64,000 bases of DNA from Schlesneria sp. (GCA_028291515.1 JAQGHU010000033.1:1-64000); one strand, 5' to 3'; numbered from the stretch's first letter, positions 37,965 to 47,501 are shown. Made by a program: numbers and translations. The notes: generated by a model not told the origin, from the sequence alone.

Positions 37965-38016
37965 AAACGGCCACACCTGCTGACCTTTATTTAGCGGTCA
38001 GCAGGTGTGGCCGTTT
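37965..38016 (-). terminator. strong hairpin with a run of T on the minus strand
   Basis: Perfect 21-bp arms at 37965-37985 and 37996-38016 (CGGCCACACCTGCTGACC) around a 10-base loop. A run of seven A at 37961-37967 reads as U on the minus transcript, giving the form of a rho-independent terminator. It lies more than 500 bases upstream of the minus-strand OPX gene and may insulate it from read-through. Confidence 0.7.
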
Positions 38017-38305
38017 GTTACGGTCCACGGAGTTTTCGTTTTCTCTGCCGACTGGGTTATGCCATACCTCGCGTGACTGAAGCCAGATGGAGTTACCGAG
38101 ATTTTTGAAATTCGATGAAGAAATGTTTCGAGGACCCGCGATGCTGTTGATCGTCGACTGACAAATTTTGACAGCCCAGGACAACTTTTGACAATGGGGG
38201 ACAAAACGGGCCTGTTTTTTCCGTTTTTGCTCAAAAAAGTGCGTGTTTTGTGACAGATCGATATTTCGGAGACCACAAGTCGGTGGCTTGTGGTGGGTGC
38301 ACCGT

Positions 38306-38591
38306 TCTCAGGCCCAAGGGGCCGGCACTTTATCCAGCCGGGGCCCTTCGGCCCCGGAACAGGATCAACAAATAACATCTCTTGAGGCCTGAAGGGCCGG
38401 GCCTTTCATCCCCAGCATATTCTCCTCTGGAACTACGCATTCCATCGTCTGTGTGACCGCTAGGGATTGTGGCATCACCGACAACCCTGAAATGGCCGGC
38501 CCTTCAGGCCTCAAGAAGATTTATTTGTGGGCTAAATTCCAGGGCCGAAGGGCCCTGGCTGGATAAAGTGCCGACCCCTTGGGCCTGAAGA
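38306..38591. repeat. nested inverted-repeat element, GGCCTGAAGGGCC family
   Basis: Outer arms of about 54 bp (38306-38359 and 38537-38591) and inner arms with AGGCCTGAAGGGCCGG near 38387 and 38497. It belongs to the same family as 17277-17510, with which it shares the GGCCCAAGGGGCCGG ends. Confidence 0.88.
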
Positions 38592-38751
38592 CAATGGCCC
38601 GGAGATCATCAGGACCGAGTGATTGCGTTTCGCCGGAATGGCGAGCTCAGTTTTCGTGAGGGGGGCCTATTACGCATTGACCGATGTTGATGCAGGGGGC
38701 AGATTAGGTCACAATCTGCGGACATGATTCCGCCGCATTGAGGGTCAGCCG

Positions 38752-40164
38752 ATGTTCAGTATCTTCGGAAAACAGAATCGTCTGTGCGATGGAATTAGCC
38801 GTCGTGAGATCCTGCGCGTCGGTGGCCTGGGGGCGTTTGGGCTGAGCTTGCCATTTCTCACCCAACAGCGTCAGACTCGGGCCGAGACTGCGCCTGTTGC
38901 ACAAGCGGGCGCGAAGCGAGCCAAGTCCTGTATCGTGTTGTTTCTGATGGGCGGCCCGCCGCAGCATTCGACGTGGGATCCCAAGCCGGATGCTCCGAAG
39001 GAAGTGCGGGGCGAGTTTGCACCGATCAGCACCAGCGTGCCGGGGACTCAATTCTGCGAACTGCTGCCGCAGATGTCGCAACTGGCCGACCGAGTGGCGG
39101 TGCTGCGGGCGGTCTCCAGTAACGACAACGCCCATTCGTCGAGCGGCTATTACATGATGACGGGGCAGCCGCACGCGCCGATGAATTTTGAGAATGCCAA
39201 TCCCGGCTTTCCGAATGACCATCCCAACATGGGCTCGATCGTCCGCAAGCTGGTTCCCGATCGCGGCAGTTTGCCGTCCTCGATTCGTCTGCCGCACCGA
39301 ATCTTCAATACTGATGGCAGCGTCTGGCCGGGGCAGGATGCCGGGTTCCTGGGTCGATCCGTTGAACCTTGGCTGTTGAACTGCAAGCCGGCCGATACCG
39401 GCTTTCGCGTTGATGAACTGACGTTGAATGCGGAGATCTCTGATCATCGACTGGCAGGACGCAGGACGTTGTTGGACCACGTCAATCAGCGATTGGATGC
39501 GACAGAGAAAGCTGGCAGTAAGAACGGATATGGTCGCTTGGCCGAGCAAGCGTTCAACGTGCTGAATTCGAATGACTCGCGCCAGGCGTTCCAACTCGAT
39601 CTGGAATCGGCCGAGATGCGCGATCGTTATGGCCGCAATCAATTTGGTCAGAGCGTGCTGCTCGGTCGCCGACTGGTGGAAGCGGGCGTCTCGCTGGTTC
39701 AAGTCAACTGGTATCGCGGTGCGGACGAACCGTCAGACGCCCCTTGCTGGGATAGCCACGCACGAGAAGCTGAGCGATTGAAGACCGTGCTCGCTCCGCC
39801 TGCCGATCAAGCGATGTCGGCGTTGATCCACGATCTGGAACAGCGCGGCATGCTGGACGACACGCTGGTCGTCTGCATGGCCGAATTCGGTCGCACGCCG
39901 CGATTCAACGGAGCGGGCGGCCGTGATCACTGGGGCCATGTTTATTCGGTCGCCATGGCTGGTGGCGGGATTAAAGGTGGCGTGGTCCATGGTTCATCCG
40001 ATGCGATCGGCGCCTATCCCGCCTCGTGTCGAGTCCAACCGCAAGACCTGACCGCCACGATCTTCCACTGCCTGGGCCTGAATCCCGAATCCGAGATCCA
40101 CGATACGCTTGGTCGGCCCATTCCGATCAGTCGCGGCGATGTGATTCAGCAGATCCTGGCTTAG
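38752..40164 (+). CDS. DUF1501 domain protein, Tat-exported
   Basis: A 470-residue DUF1501 protein of the alkaline-phosphatase-like fold. It has a Tat-type leader (SRREILRVGGLGAFGLSL), the core IVLFLMGGPPQHSTWDPKPD, the metal-site segment VVCMAEFGRTPRFNG with GGRDHWGHVYSVAMAGG, and a C-terminal LGRPIPISRGDVIQQIL. The ATG start at 38752 opens the cluster running to 45.6 kb. DUF1501 proteins are abundant in planctomycetes and probably act outside the cytoplasm, perhaps on sulfated or phosphorylated polymers; the substrate is unknown. Confidence 0.93.
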   Translation: MFSIFGKQNRLCDGISRREILRVGGLGAFGLSLPFLTQQRQTRAETAPVAQAGAKRAKSCIVLFLMGGPPQHSTWDPKPDAPKEVRGEFAPISTSVPGTQFCELLPQMSQLADRVAVLRAVSSNDNAHSSSGYYMMTGQPHAPMNFENANPGFPNDHPNMGSIVRKLVPDRGSLPSSIRLPHRIFNTDGSVWPGQDAGFLGRSVEPWLLNCKPADTGFRVDELTLNAEISDHRLAGRRTLLDHVNQRLDATEKAGSKNGYGRLAEQAFNVLNSNDSRQAFQLDLESAEMRDRYGRNQFGQSVLLGRRLVEAGVSLVQVNWYRGADEPSDAPCWDSHAREAERLKTVLAPPADQAMSALIHDLEQRGMLDDTLVVCMAEFGRTPRFNGAGGRDHWGHVYSVAMAGGGIKGGVVHGSSDAIGAYPASCRVQPQDLTATIFHCLGLNPESEIHDTLGRPIPISRGDVIQQILA

Positions 40165-40203
40165 CCCGTCTACTGCTAGTGAGTCACCTCGGGAAGTGAT
40201 CGA

Positions 40204-40893
40204 ATGCTCATGAATGACAATCCCGATGATTGGAAATGCATCTTCCAAAACGGAATCGACAGCACCACTATTGGATCTGTTCAAAAAGCTCATGAATTAG
40301 GCCTCCACCCGTACGACGTCGCGATTTTTGAAGCGATCCATCACGACTATGGTCAAGTCGAAGAGCGGAGTAGCTTGGCTGAGCGCGCGCTTGGCCCCGA
40401 TAAACGCACCGTCGCAGAAGGGGCCGTTGACAGGTGCTTCAAGCTGGGGTGGATTCAAGTAATCACAACAGACTTCGAAAACGAAATGAGAGACGAGCTT
40501 CGCCAAGGGGGCTACGTTCTTGTAACCGGACTGATCGGAACAGAATTATTCCGTGAAGTCATAGGTAAGTCAGTGGCTGGAATTATCAGCTTCACAAGAA
40601 TCGGTGCCGATTTGTGGAATCGTTGGTGTGGGGAGAGTACTTACGGTCACTACGCAATCGGATACGACGAAGATCAATCCAGAGCTGTCTTTGGCGAGTC
40701 ATCAGATGTTGCGAAAGATGCGGCTCTTGTTATCTGGCAGAATTCTTCTTGGTCTCACCCGTTGACGCGAGAAGCCATCACGACCTCTGGGCCCTGGTGC
40801 GATCGATGGTGGAAGCGGTACCAAGCTGGATTCAAAATCAGATATTCGTGTGTGATGTGTTATGAGGAAGACTATGCACGAGAATCTAGCTGA
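40204..40893 (+). CDS. hypothetical protein inserted in the cluster
   Basis: A 229-residue soluble protein with no signal peptide or membrane helix. The ATG start at 40204 has GGGAAG upstream. Residues 30-80 resemble a winged-helix-type segment (GLHPYDVAIFEAIHHDYGQV, then CFKLGWIQV), so a DNA-binding role is possible. Codon use is clearly more AT-rich than in the genes on both sides, and the gene overlaps the next start by 20 bases. It may be a recent insertion. Family not recognised. Confidence 0.7.
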   Translation: MLMNDNPDDWKCIFQNGIDSTTIGSVQKAHELGLHPYDVAIFEAIHHDYGQVEERSSLAERALGPDKRTVAEGAVDRCFKLGWIQVITTDFENEMRDELRQGGYVLVTGLIGTELFREVIGKSVAGIISFTRIGADLWNRWCGESTYGHYAIGYDEDQSRAVFGESSDVAKDAALVIWQNSSWSHPLTREAITTSGPWCDRWWKRYQAGFKIRYSCVMCYEEDYARESS

Positions 40894-42025
40894 TTTGGAG
40901 CGTTTCCCTCGCCGCGGGTTTTTGGCATCGGGAGTCGCCGCCGCTGCGTCGCTCGCAATGACGACGCCAATTCTTGCTACCGAGTCGGCAGCGGACAAGC
41001 CGATTCGTATCGGTGTTGTCTCCGCGAGCATCGGTGGCAAGCCGCAGAAGACGAATGGTCATACGTGGCACTTCGCTCATCCCTTTCACCCGACGGTGAA
41101 TCTGGATGTCGTCAAGAAGTACCTCGATCCCGGGTCGGCTCGAATCTTCGAGCAGTATTTCCGCAATCCACACACAAACTTCAATGTCGTGCCCTTCGCC
41201 GGGACGCGGATTACTCATGTTTACGATGCGGATCCGGTGAGTGCCGCGATGTTCGCCGAGGCGTTCCCGGGTGTTCAGGTCGCCACGTCATTAGAAGCGA
41301 TGGCGGGCGAAGTGGATGCTGTCTGGATGGGCGACGCTTCAGGGCGCGGCGAAGATCATTTCGATCTGGTCGCACCGGGTCTGGCTCGCGGACTACCGAC
41401 GTTCTGCGACAAGCCGATTGGCGGCACGGTCGCCAACACTCGAAAGATCCTGCAGTTCGCGACGGAGCACAAAGCGCCGATCATGTCGTCGAGCTTGTTT
41501 CGACATCAATGGGGAACCGAGACCGCCTTGCGCATGAAAGCGTCGGGCGAATATGGGCCGTTGCAATATGTGATTGCCAGTCAGGGTGGCGGATATTCGC
41601 ATCCCTCGTGGTTTGTCTACGGACAACACCCGGTGTGGATGGCGGTGACGTTGTGTGGTGCCGGGGTGGATGCCGTCAGCATGTACGCTCGTGAAAACAC
41701 CTGCCACGCGCTCTTGACCTATCCCGATCGAATGCCAGCCGAAGTCTGGTATGGTCGACCGGATATCGCCAAATTTTATTGCTCCACCTCGGTTCACTTC
41801 ACGCAGAAGGCGTACGAGTACACTCCGGCGATCGAAGACGATTACTGGTTTGGCCATCACTATCAGATTGTTCGCATGGCGCAGGTGTTCCTAGAAATGG
41901 TACGGACACATGTGGAACCAGTTCCCCAGCAAGAGATTCTAGAGGTGACGGCGATCATTCATGCTGGTGCGAAGTCGCTCGAAGAAAAGGGACGGCTTGT
42001 GACGCTGGCCGAGGTACTGGGATAG
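40874..42025 (+). CDS. Gfo/Idh/MocA-family oxidoreductase, Tat-exported
   Basis: A 383-residue protein with a Tat-type leader (FPRRGFLASGVAAAASLAMT), then a Rossmann-like start (IRIGVVSASIGGK), the DKP motif (FCDKPIGGTVANTRK; EKP in most homologues) and the C-terminal substrate domain. The usual GxGxxG of the NAD site is weak (GVVSASIGG), so cofactor binding is uncertain. The start ATG 40874 has AGGA five bases upstream and overlaps the preceding gene; 40862 is possible. It belongs to the exported planctomycete oxidoreductases associated with polysaccharide metabolism. Confidence 0.88.
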   Translation: MHENLADLERFPRRGFLASGVAAAASLAMTTPILATESAADKPIRIGVVSASIGGKPQKTNGHTWHFAHPFHPTVNLDVVKKYLDPGSARIFEQYFRNPHTNFNVVPFAGTRITHVYDADPVSAAMFAEAFPGVQVATSLEAMAGEVDAVWMGDASGRGEDHFDLVAPGLARGLPTFCDKPIGGTVANTRKILQFATEHKAPIMSSSLFRHQWGTETALRMKASGEYGPLQYVIASQGGGYSHPSWFVYGQHPVWMAVTLCGAGVDAVSMYARENTCHALLTYPDRMPAEVWYGRPDIAKFYCSTSVHFTQKAYEYTPAIEDDYWFGHHYQIVRMAQVFLEMVRTHVEPVPQQEILEVTAIIHAGAKSLEEKGRLVTLAEVLG

Positions 42026-42086
42026 AGATTGCACCCGTAACGCTGCGGGTTATGCTGCATACAACGCAGCGTTGTGGGAAGACGTT

Positions 42087-42104
42087 ATGCTGAAGCATAA
42101 CCTA
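42087..42104. repeat. GTTATGCTGAAGCATAAC palindrome at the start of a cluster gene
   Basis: A perfect 8-bp inverted repeat with a GA centre; its central ATG (42087) is an in-frame start candidate. The same palindrome recurs at about 43653-43670, also over the start codon of the next gene, and is followed by CCTAC both times. A third, imperfect form (GTTATGCTGCATAC) lies near 42049. Confidence 0.7.
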
Positions 42105-42122
42105 CGAGAAGAGGACTTTTGC

Positions 42123-43559
42123 ATGCATCCGACGCCTACTATCGCGACATCCTCTCGCCGCGCCTTCTTGTCGCAGGCGGGGGGTGGGTTTGGGGCGATC
42201 GCTTTGGCGTCGTTGCTAGCCGATGATGGCCGCAGCTTGGGTGGTGAGAAATCTGTTCCGGCAGACGCTGGGGCGCAGCCGCATTTCGCTCCGCGCGTCA
42301 AACGAGTGATCTGGCTCTTTATGCATGGCGGGCCAAGTCATGTTGACCTGTTCGATCCGAAGCCGGACTTGATCCGCTATGCGGGCAAGCCGCTGCCCGA
42401 CAGTTTCGGTAGCGTGATGACGCGTCGCAAGGTGGCCGAGAATCCGCTGTTGGCTCCCGTCAAACCGTTTCAACAGCGCGGCGAATCTGGCTTGTCCGTG
42501 AGTGACTTCCTGCCTGAGATCGCCAGTCATGCCGACGAACTGTGCGTGATCCGCAGTATGCACGGCGATAGTGTCAATCATCCTCAGTCCGTCTATCAGA
42601 TGAACACCGGCAACATCCTGATGGGGCGGCCGAGTGTCGGTAGCTGGGTTTCCTACGGCTTGGGCAGCGAGAATCGTGACCTGCCTGCGTTTGTCGTGCT
42701 GCCCGATCCGAGTGGTGGCGTCAAAGGAGGGCCGCCCGCGTGGGGGAGTGGGTACCTGCCAGCGAACTACCAGGGAGTGACCATGCGAGCTGGGTCGCAG
42801 CCGATCCTGCATCTGCGCCCGCAACCGCAAATCAGCGCGGCTCAGCAACGATCGACGCTCGATCTGATCCAGCACCTGAATCAGGATCACCTGACCTTAC
42901 GCGACAACGACGATGAACTGGCGGCTCGCATGCGAGCTTATGAACTGGCCTATCGGATGCAGACCGCGGCACCGGAACTGGTCGATCTGACCGGTGAGAC
43001 TGCCGACACACAGGCGATGTACGGACTCGATCAGAAGGAAACACGCGACTTTGGTCAGCGCTGTTTGCTGGCTCGGCGAATGGCGGAACGCGGCGTTCGT
43101 TTTGTGCAGGTTTATTCGGGCGATACGAATGGCTGGGATGCTCACAATGATGTGATGAAGAACCACACGCAGATGTGCCGGGCGACCGATAAGCCGGTCG
43201 CCGCGCTACTGACCGACCTCAAGCAACGCGGCCTGTGGGATGACACGCTGGTGATCTGGGGTGGCGAATTTGGTCGCATGCCGATGAGCGAACAAGGGAC
43301 CGGCCGAGACCACAATCCGTGGGGGTATTCCGTCTGGCTGGCGGGTGGCGGAGTGAAAGCCGGAATGGCATATGGGGCGACCGACGACGTGGGCTTGCGA
43401 GCGACCGAACGGCCGGTACACGTTCGTAATTTCCATGCGACGTTGCTGCATCTACTCGGCTTGGACCCGCACTCGCTGTCGTATTTTCATAACGGTCTGA
43501 ACGAGCGGCTGATTGGTCCGTCGGATGATGTTGAGATCGTGAAGGGCATTCTGAGTTGA
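42123..43559 (+). CDS. DUF1501 domain protein, Tat-exported
   Basis: A 478-residue DUF1501 protein with a Tat-type leader (SSRRAFLSQAGGGFGAIAL), the core VIWLFMHGGPSHVDLFDPKP, LVIWGGEFGRMPMSEQGTGR followed by DHNPWGYSVWLAGG, and a normal C-terminus. The start ATG 42123 has AGAGGA eight bases upstream; an in-frame ATG at 42087 lies within a palindrome and also has GGGAAG upstream, and would give a longer N-terminus shared with the next gene (MLKHNL). It is paired with the DUF1549/DUF1553 gene that follows, the arrangement usual in planctomycetes. Confidence 0.9.
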   Translation: MHPTPTIATSSRRAFLSQAGGGFGAIALASLLADDGRSLGGEKSVPADAGAQPHFAPRVKRVIWLFMHGGPSHVDLFDPKPDLIRYAGKPLPDSFGSVMTRRKVAENPLLAPVKPFQQRGESGLSVSDFLPEIASHADELCVIRSMHGDSVNHPQSVYQMNTGNILMGRPSVGSWVSYGLGSENRDLPAFVVLPDPSGGVKGGPPAWGSGYLPANYQGVTMRAGSQPILHLRPQPQISAAQQRSTLDLIQHLNQDHLTLRDNDDELAARMRAYELAYRMQTAAPELVDLTGETADTQAMYGLDQKETRDFGQRCLLARRMAERGVRFVQVYSGDTNGWDAHNDVMKNHTQMCRATDKPVAALLTDLKQRGLWDDTLVIWGGEFGRMPMSEQGTGRDHNPWGYSVWLAGGGVKAGMAYGATDDVGLRATERPVHVRNFHATLLHLLGLDPHSLSYFHNGLNERLIGPSDDVEIVKGILS

Positions 43560-43655
43560 GCGGACCCGAATCGAGGTTTTGTGGCAAGCAGAGTCGGGAA
43601 ACAGAAGAGCCAGGGGGTTGACGCCCCCCGCTCAGAAGTTCAGGAAGGAAGAGTT

Positions 43656-45620
43656 ATGCTGAAGCATAACCTACAAAAGGCGTGGTTACTGCTTGCGCTT
43701 GTCGGCGTGCCGATGATCGTGCGCGGTCAGGAGGATGTTGCGCCGGTTGTTCGTAAAGAGGTTGAAGAGGATCTGATCGTCACCGAAACGCCACTCACCG
43801 ATGCCGATCGTGATCATTGGGCCTTTCGCGCGGTGACTCGGCCGCCGCTGCCAGCAGTGCGACAAGGCGAATGGCCTCGGAATGGCTTGGACAGCTTCAT
43901 TCTCTCACGTTTGGAGTCGGCGACTCTGACACCCACGGCCGAAGCAGATCGCCCTGCGCTGTTGCGGCGGTTGTCGTTTGATCTGATTGGCTTGCCTCCA
44001 ACACCGGTTGAGTTAGCCGACTTTGAATCAGATACTGCTCCCGATGCCTATGAGCGTCAGGTGGAGCGGTTGCTGGCCTTGCCGGGTTATGGCGAGCGCT
44101 GGGGCCAGCATTGGCTCGACCTGGCTCGGTTCGCGGAGACTGACGGGTTCGAACACGACAAGGTGCGTTCCGACGCCTGGAAGTATCGCGACTGGGTGAT
44201 CGCGGCGTTCAATGAGAACCTGCCTTACGATCGCTTCGCCCAACTGCAGATCGCGGGCGACGAACTGGACGATGGATCGCAAGCCGTGGCGACCATGTTC
44301 TGCTTATCGGGGCCCGATATGCCAGATATCAACGATCAGTTCGAGCGTCGACATTTGATGCTGAACGAGATGACAGCGACAGTCGGGGCGGTCTTTCTGG
44401 GCCTACAAATGGGCTGCGCCGAGTGCCACGATCACAAGTACGATCCGATCAGCCAGGCCGACTTCTATCGCCTGCGTGCGGTCTTCGAAACCGGCGTCCC
44501 GGTGCTGAAACGGGATGCTCCGTGCTCGCAATTGAAACAACAGCGCGACGTGATTCCGGCCCGGTTCTGGATTCGTGGCGATCATCGTCGGGCCGGACCG
44601 AAGATCGAAGCGGCGTTTCCTCGGATTGCCAGTGAGAAAGCGATTGGCGATGCACCGACGAACGACATGTCGCCCCGAGCCGCGTTCGCTCAATGGTTGA
44701 CTCGTCCGGACAACCCGCTGACGGCGCGCGTGATGGTGAATCGAGTTTGGAAGCAACACTTCGGACGAGGTTTGTTCGATACGCCCAGCGACGTCGGTCT
44801 GCTGAACGCGGAACCGTCACATCCTGAGTTACTCGACTGGCTCGCATCGGAATTTCAGGCTCGGGGATGGGATTTGAAGTGGCTGCACCGACAGATTGTG
44901 ACCTCGGCAACTTATCGTCAGGCGAGTCGTATGCCGGCGGGGGACTCGGACTGGGAGCGTCGTCTGCAACTTGATCCAAACGACGTGCTGTACAGTCGAG
45001 GAACTCGGCGGCGATTGGATGCGGAATCCATTCGCGATGCGATGCTGCAGGTGTCGGGGATGCTGACGGATGAGCGGGGTGGGGCCGGCGTGATGCCGCC
45101 ATTGCCGCCGGAACTGGTTGAGACGCTCTTGAAAGGGCAGTGGGTCACCAGCCCGCGTGCGGCCGATCATGATCGCCGCAGCGTCTATCTGTTCGCTCGC
45201 CGAAATCTACGTTATCCGTTGTTTGAGGTCTTCGACCGTCCCGATGCCAATGCCAGTTGTGCGGTCCGCAACCGCTCGACAACGCCGACTCAGTCGCTGC
45301 TGCTCTTGAATAGTGAGCTGGCCCTCCAGGCGGCTCGGCATCTGGCGGGCGAGATCCTGCGCGAATCGACAGAGACCGAAACGCCGATCGATCGCTTATT
45401 CCGTCGAGCGTTCGCGCGGCGACCAACGTCCGACGAAACTGAGCGAATCCTTGGTTTCATTCTCGACGAACATGACGCCTTAGTGAAAGAAAAACGGAGC
45501 GTTGAACGACTGGCGCTGCCGTATGAACTCGAACCACAGGTTGATCGATACGTGGCGGCAGCGTGGGTCGAAGTCTGTCTGGCCGTGCTGAATGCCAGTG
45601 AAATGCTGTATGTCGACTGA
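43656..45620 (+). CDS. DUF1549/DUF1553 protein, cytochrome-like
   Basis: A 654-residue protein with a signal peptide ([20 protein letters not shown]), a DUF1549 domain (about 60-260; [33 protein letters not shown]) that ends in [13 protein letters not shown] (a CxxCH heme-type motif), then DUF1553 ([57 protein letters not shown]). The start ATG 43656 has GGAAGGAAGAG upstream and lies inside the palindrome shared with the previous gene. Probably exported and paired with the DUF1501 protein; catalysis unproven. The planctomycete PSCyt1 heme domain found in longer relatives is missing. Confidence 0.9.
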   Translation: MLKHNLQKAWLLLALVGVPMIVRGQEDVAPVVRKEVEEDLIVTETPLTDADRDHWAFRAVTRPPLPAVRQGEWPRNGLDSFILSRLESATLTPTAEADRPALLRRLSFDLIGLPPTPVELADFESDTAPDAYERQVERLLALPGYGERWGQHWLDLARFAETDGFEHDKVRSDAWKYRDWVIAAFNENLPYDRFAQLQIAGDELDDGSQAVATMFCLSGPDMPDINDQFERRHLMLNEMTATVGAVFLGLQMGCAECHDHKYDPISQADFYRLRAVFETGVPVLKRDAPCSQLKQQRDVIPARFWIRGDHRRAGPKIEAAFPRIASEKAIGDAPTNDMSPRAAFAQWLTRPDNPLTARVMVNRVWKQHFGRGLFDTPSDVGLLNAEPSHPELLDWLASEFQARGWDLKWLHRQIVTSATYRQASRMPAGDSDWERRLQLDPNDVLYSRGTRRRLDAESIRDAMLQVSGMLTDERGGAGVMPPLPPELVETLLKGQWVTSPRAADHDRRSVYLFARRNLRYPLFEVFDRPDANASCAVRNRSTTPTQSLLLLNSELALQAARHLAGEILRESTETETPIDRLFRRAFARRPTSDETERILGFILDEHDALVKEKRSVERLALPYELEPQVDRYVAAAWVEVCLAVLNASEMLYVD

Positions 45621-45666
45621 ATCGCGGCGTGAGTGAGAATGCTTAGTCGTCATCTGGCAGACCGCT

Positions 45667-46703
45667 ATGCGAACGAATTTGAATGCCACTCGCCGCAGGG
45701 GAATCACGCTCGTCGACGTGATCGTGGTTCTCATCATTGTCGCGTTGTTCTTGGGGTTGCTCATTCCGTCCATTCTTGGCGCCCGCGAATCTGCACGCAG
45801 AAAACAGTGCAAGAATAATCTCAAGCAGATTGGGCTGGCGCTGCACAACTATCACGACACGTTCAACACATTTCCTTCTGGATATGTGCTGGGAGAAAAC
45901 AGCCCTTACCTCGGTTGGGGTTGGGGAATCATGATCACGCCGTATCTGGATGCCAGCCCATACTTCAGTCAGATCTCTGGACGGTTTGGGAATGGCCTTC
46001 AGCAGGAGTTTACTGCGGCGGATTTGAATCCGATTTATGCCGTTTACAAATGCCCTTCGTCGCCTGCGACAAACACGATCCCGCATGCCAGCGTCGTCAC
46101 GACGGATGTTGACGAGTGGCAGGTCACACCAGGAACCACCGACGTGCCAGACACGTTCTCACGAATCACCTACTTCGGTGTCGCGGGATATCTCAAGGAG
46201 AGCGTTGGCGGGATCGCTGCTGATGCTTCTGGTGAACCACCCACCGTCGAGCCATTCGTCAATGCCGGAAGTTTGGGCAACATCGGAATCCCGTTCTCGC
46301 TGGAACACCGCTATTGCGACCAGCGGAACTTTAAGGGAGTTTTTGGTCAGAACAGTCGGATCAGACTGAAAGACATCCAAGATGGATCTTCAAACGTGAT
46401 CATGGTTGGTGAGCGATATGTCCCGCGAAATACAGGTGCGAACAGCATCGGGCATGGCACGTGGATCGGTGTTCCAGACTGTACCACTGCGGCAGGATTA
46501 GCGATGTCATTGGGAGACACCAGCATTCGCCTGAATGCTGGTGCGAGAACGCGAGCCCAGACAACCGGCTTCGGCAGCCACCATACTGGCGGAGCCCATT
46601 TTTGCTCGCTGATGGATCTGTTCGATTCGTCGCCGATAATCTTGGGATCAGTGCTTATCGCATGATCTCCGTGATCGACGACGATCCCGATGGTGAGTTT
46701 TGA
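45667..46703 (+). CDS. DUF1559 pseudopilin-like protein, frame-disrupted near the C-terminus
   Basis: The gene encodes a pilin-type N-terminus (RRRGITLVDVIVVLIIVALF), the block [17 protein letters not shown] and a C-terminal HHTGGAHF that should be followed by LLADGSVRFVADN. In the sequence the frame shifts: as read it ends at 46665 with a foreign tail. Stepping back one base at the T5 run 46599-46603 restores LLADGSVRFVADNLGISAYR and the natural stop at 46703. Either a base is missing, or the ribosome or polymerase slips here. The full product would be 345 residues. It is the third DUF1559 gene of the window, without the leader seen at 6.7 kb. Confidence 0.85.
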
Positions 46704-46709
46704 TTCGAA

Positions 46710-47501
46710 CTAACCAACGAACTGTCGTATTGCCGCGTTGACTAATTCGGGCTGCTCCATCGGGCACATGTGGCCGGCGTTGGGGATCTGGACGAATTCG
46801 GCGTTGGGGATCTGTTCAGCGATCGTTTTCATTTCGGCCGCGGGCGAGATGGCGTCGTGTTCGCCGCAGATGATGAGTGTTGGCAGTTGCAGACTCGGGA
46901 GCCAGGCCGTGACATCGGGGCGCACGGCCATACCACGATGTGCGGCGGCGATGGCGACGGGATTGGATGTCATCACCATTTCGCGAACTTTGGCGATGAC
47001 TGAGGGACAGTGATCGTCAGAGCATTTGGCGAACAGTTTGGGCATCATCGCCCAGGCGACTGGTTCCGGTCCTTCTCTTAAAACGATGTCCGCCATCTTC
47101 AGGCGATTGGCGGCGGCTTCTGGTGAATCGGCGGCCGCGCGGCTGTCGCAGAGGATCAGTTTCGAGACGCGAGATGGATGCCGCTGCACGAACTGCCAGC
47201 CGATGTAGCCTCCCATCGACAGACCGCAGAAGGTGACGGGGACGCGAACGGGCAGGGCCTCGAGCAAGTCGGCCAGATCATCGGCGAACTGTTCCATCGA
47301 GACCGAGTAGAGCGCTCCGTCGGTGCCACCGAACCCGCGGAGGTCGGGGGCGATGACGCGATGGGTGCGCGAGAACTCGGCAAGCTGAGCTTCCCACATC
47401 GTGTAGTTGAGCGGGAAACCATGCACGAACAGGATGACGGGGCCTTCGCCTTCGTCAGCCACTCGAAAGCGAACGCCGTTTACGTCAACTTCACGCAACA
47501 T
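46710..47501 (-). CDS. alpha/beta-fold hydrolase
   Basis: A 263-residue soluble hydrolase: oxyanion-hole HGFPLN at 27-32, nucleophile Ser95 in GLSMGG, acid in GEHDAISP and catalytic His in NAGHMCPMEQP, in the usual order. The closest look is to the 3-oxoadipate enol-lactonase/carboxylesterase group, but the substrate is not clear. The ATG start is at 47501. On the minus strand it lies downstream of rpsU, separated by the latter's terminator. Confidence 0.9.
   Translation of the reverse strand: MLREVDVNGVRFRVADEGEGPVILFVHGFPLNYTMWEAQLAEFSRTHRVIAPDLRGFGGTDGALYSVSMEQFADDLADLLEALPVRVPVTFCGLSMGGYIGWQFVQRHPSRVSKLILCDSRAAADSPEAAANRLKMADIVLREGPEPVAWAMMPKLFAKCSDDHCPSVIAKVREMVMTSNPVAIAAAHRGMAVRPDVTAWLPSLQLPTLIICGEHDAISPAAEMKTIAEQIPNAEFVQIPNAGHMCPMEQPELVNAAIRQFVG

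Larger units (their letters stand above)
37447..38751. repeat. gene-free region with hairpins and repeat elements
   Basis: A 1.3-kb gap with no supported gene. It contains a 21-bp perfect hairpin (37965-38016); a direct-repeat cluster at 38157-38211 in which TTTTGACA recurs twice within a 16-base repeat (13 of 16 bases identical), with GACTGACAAAT at 38156 inverted relative to ATTTGTCAGTC at 37849; and the nested element at 38306-38591. The 37849/38156 pair may be the ends of a decayed transposon. Confidence 0.7.

Noticed and set aside
37619-38378. open frames of 60-126 codons between the OPX and DUF1501 genes
   Set aside because: They run through palindromes and the decayed transposon-like stretch, with no ribosome binding sites or coherent protein pattern.
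38704-39702. 332-codon open frame antisense to the first DUF1501 gene
   Set aside because: The plus-strand gene has clear family motifs and a Tat leader; the antisense product has none.
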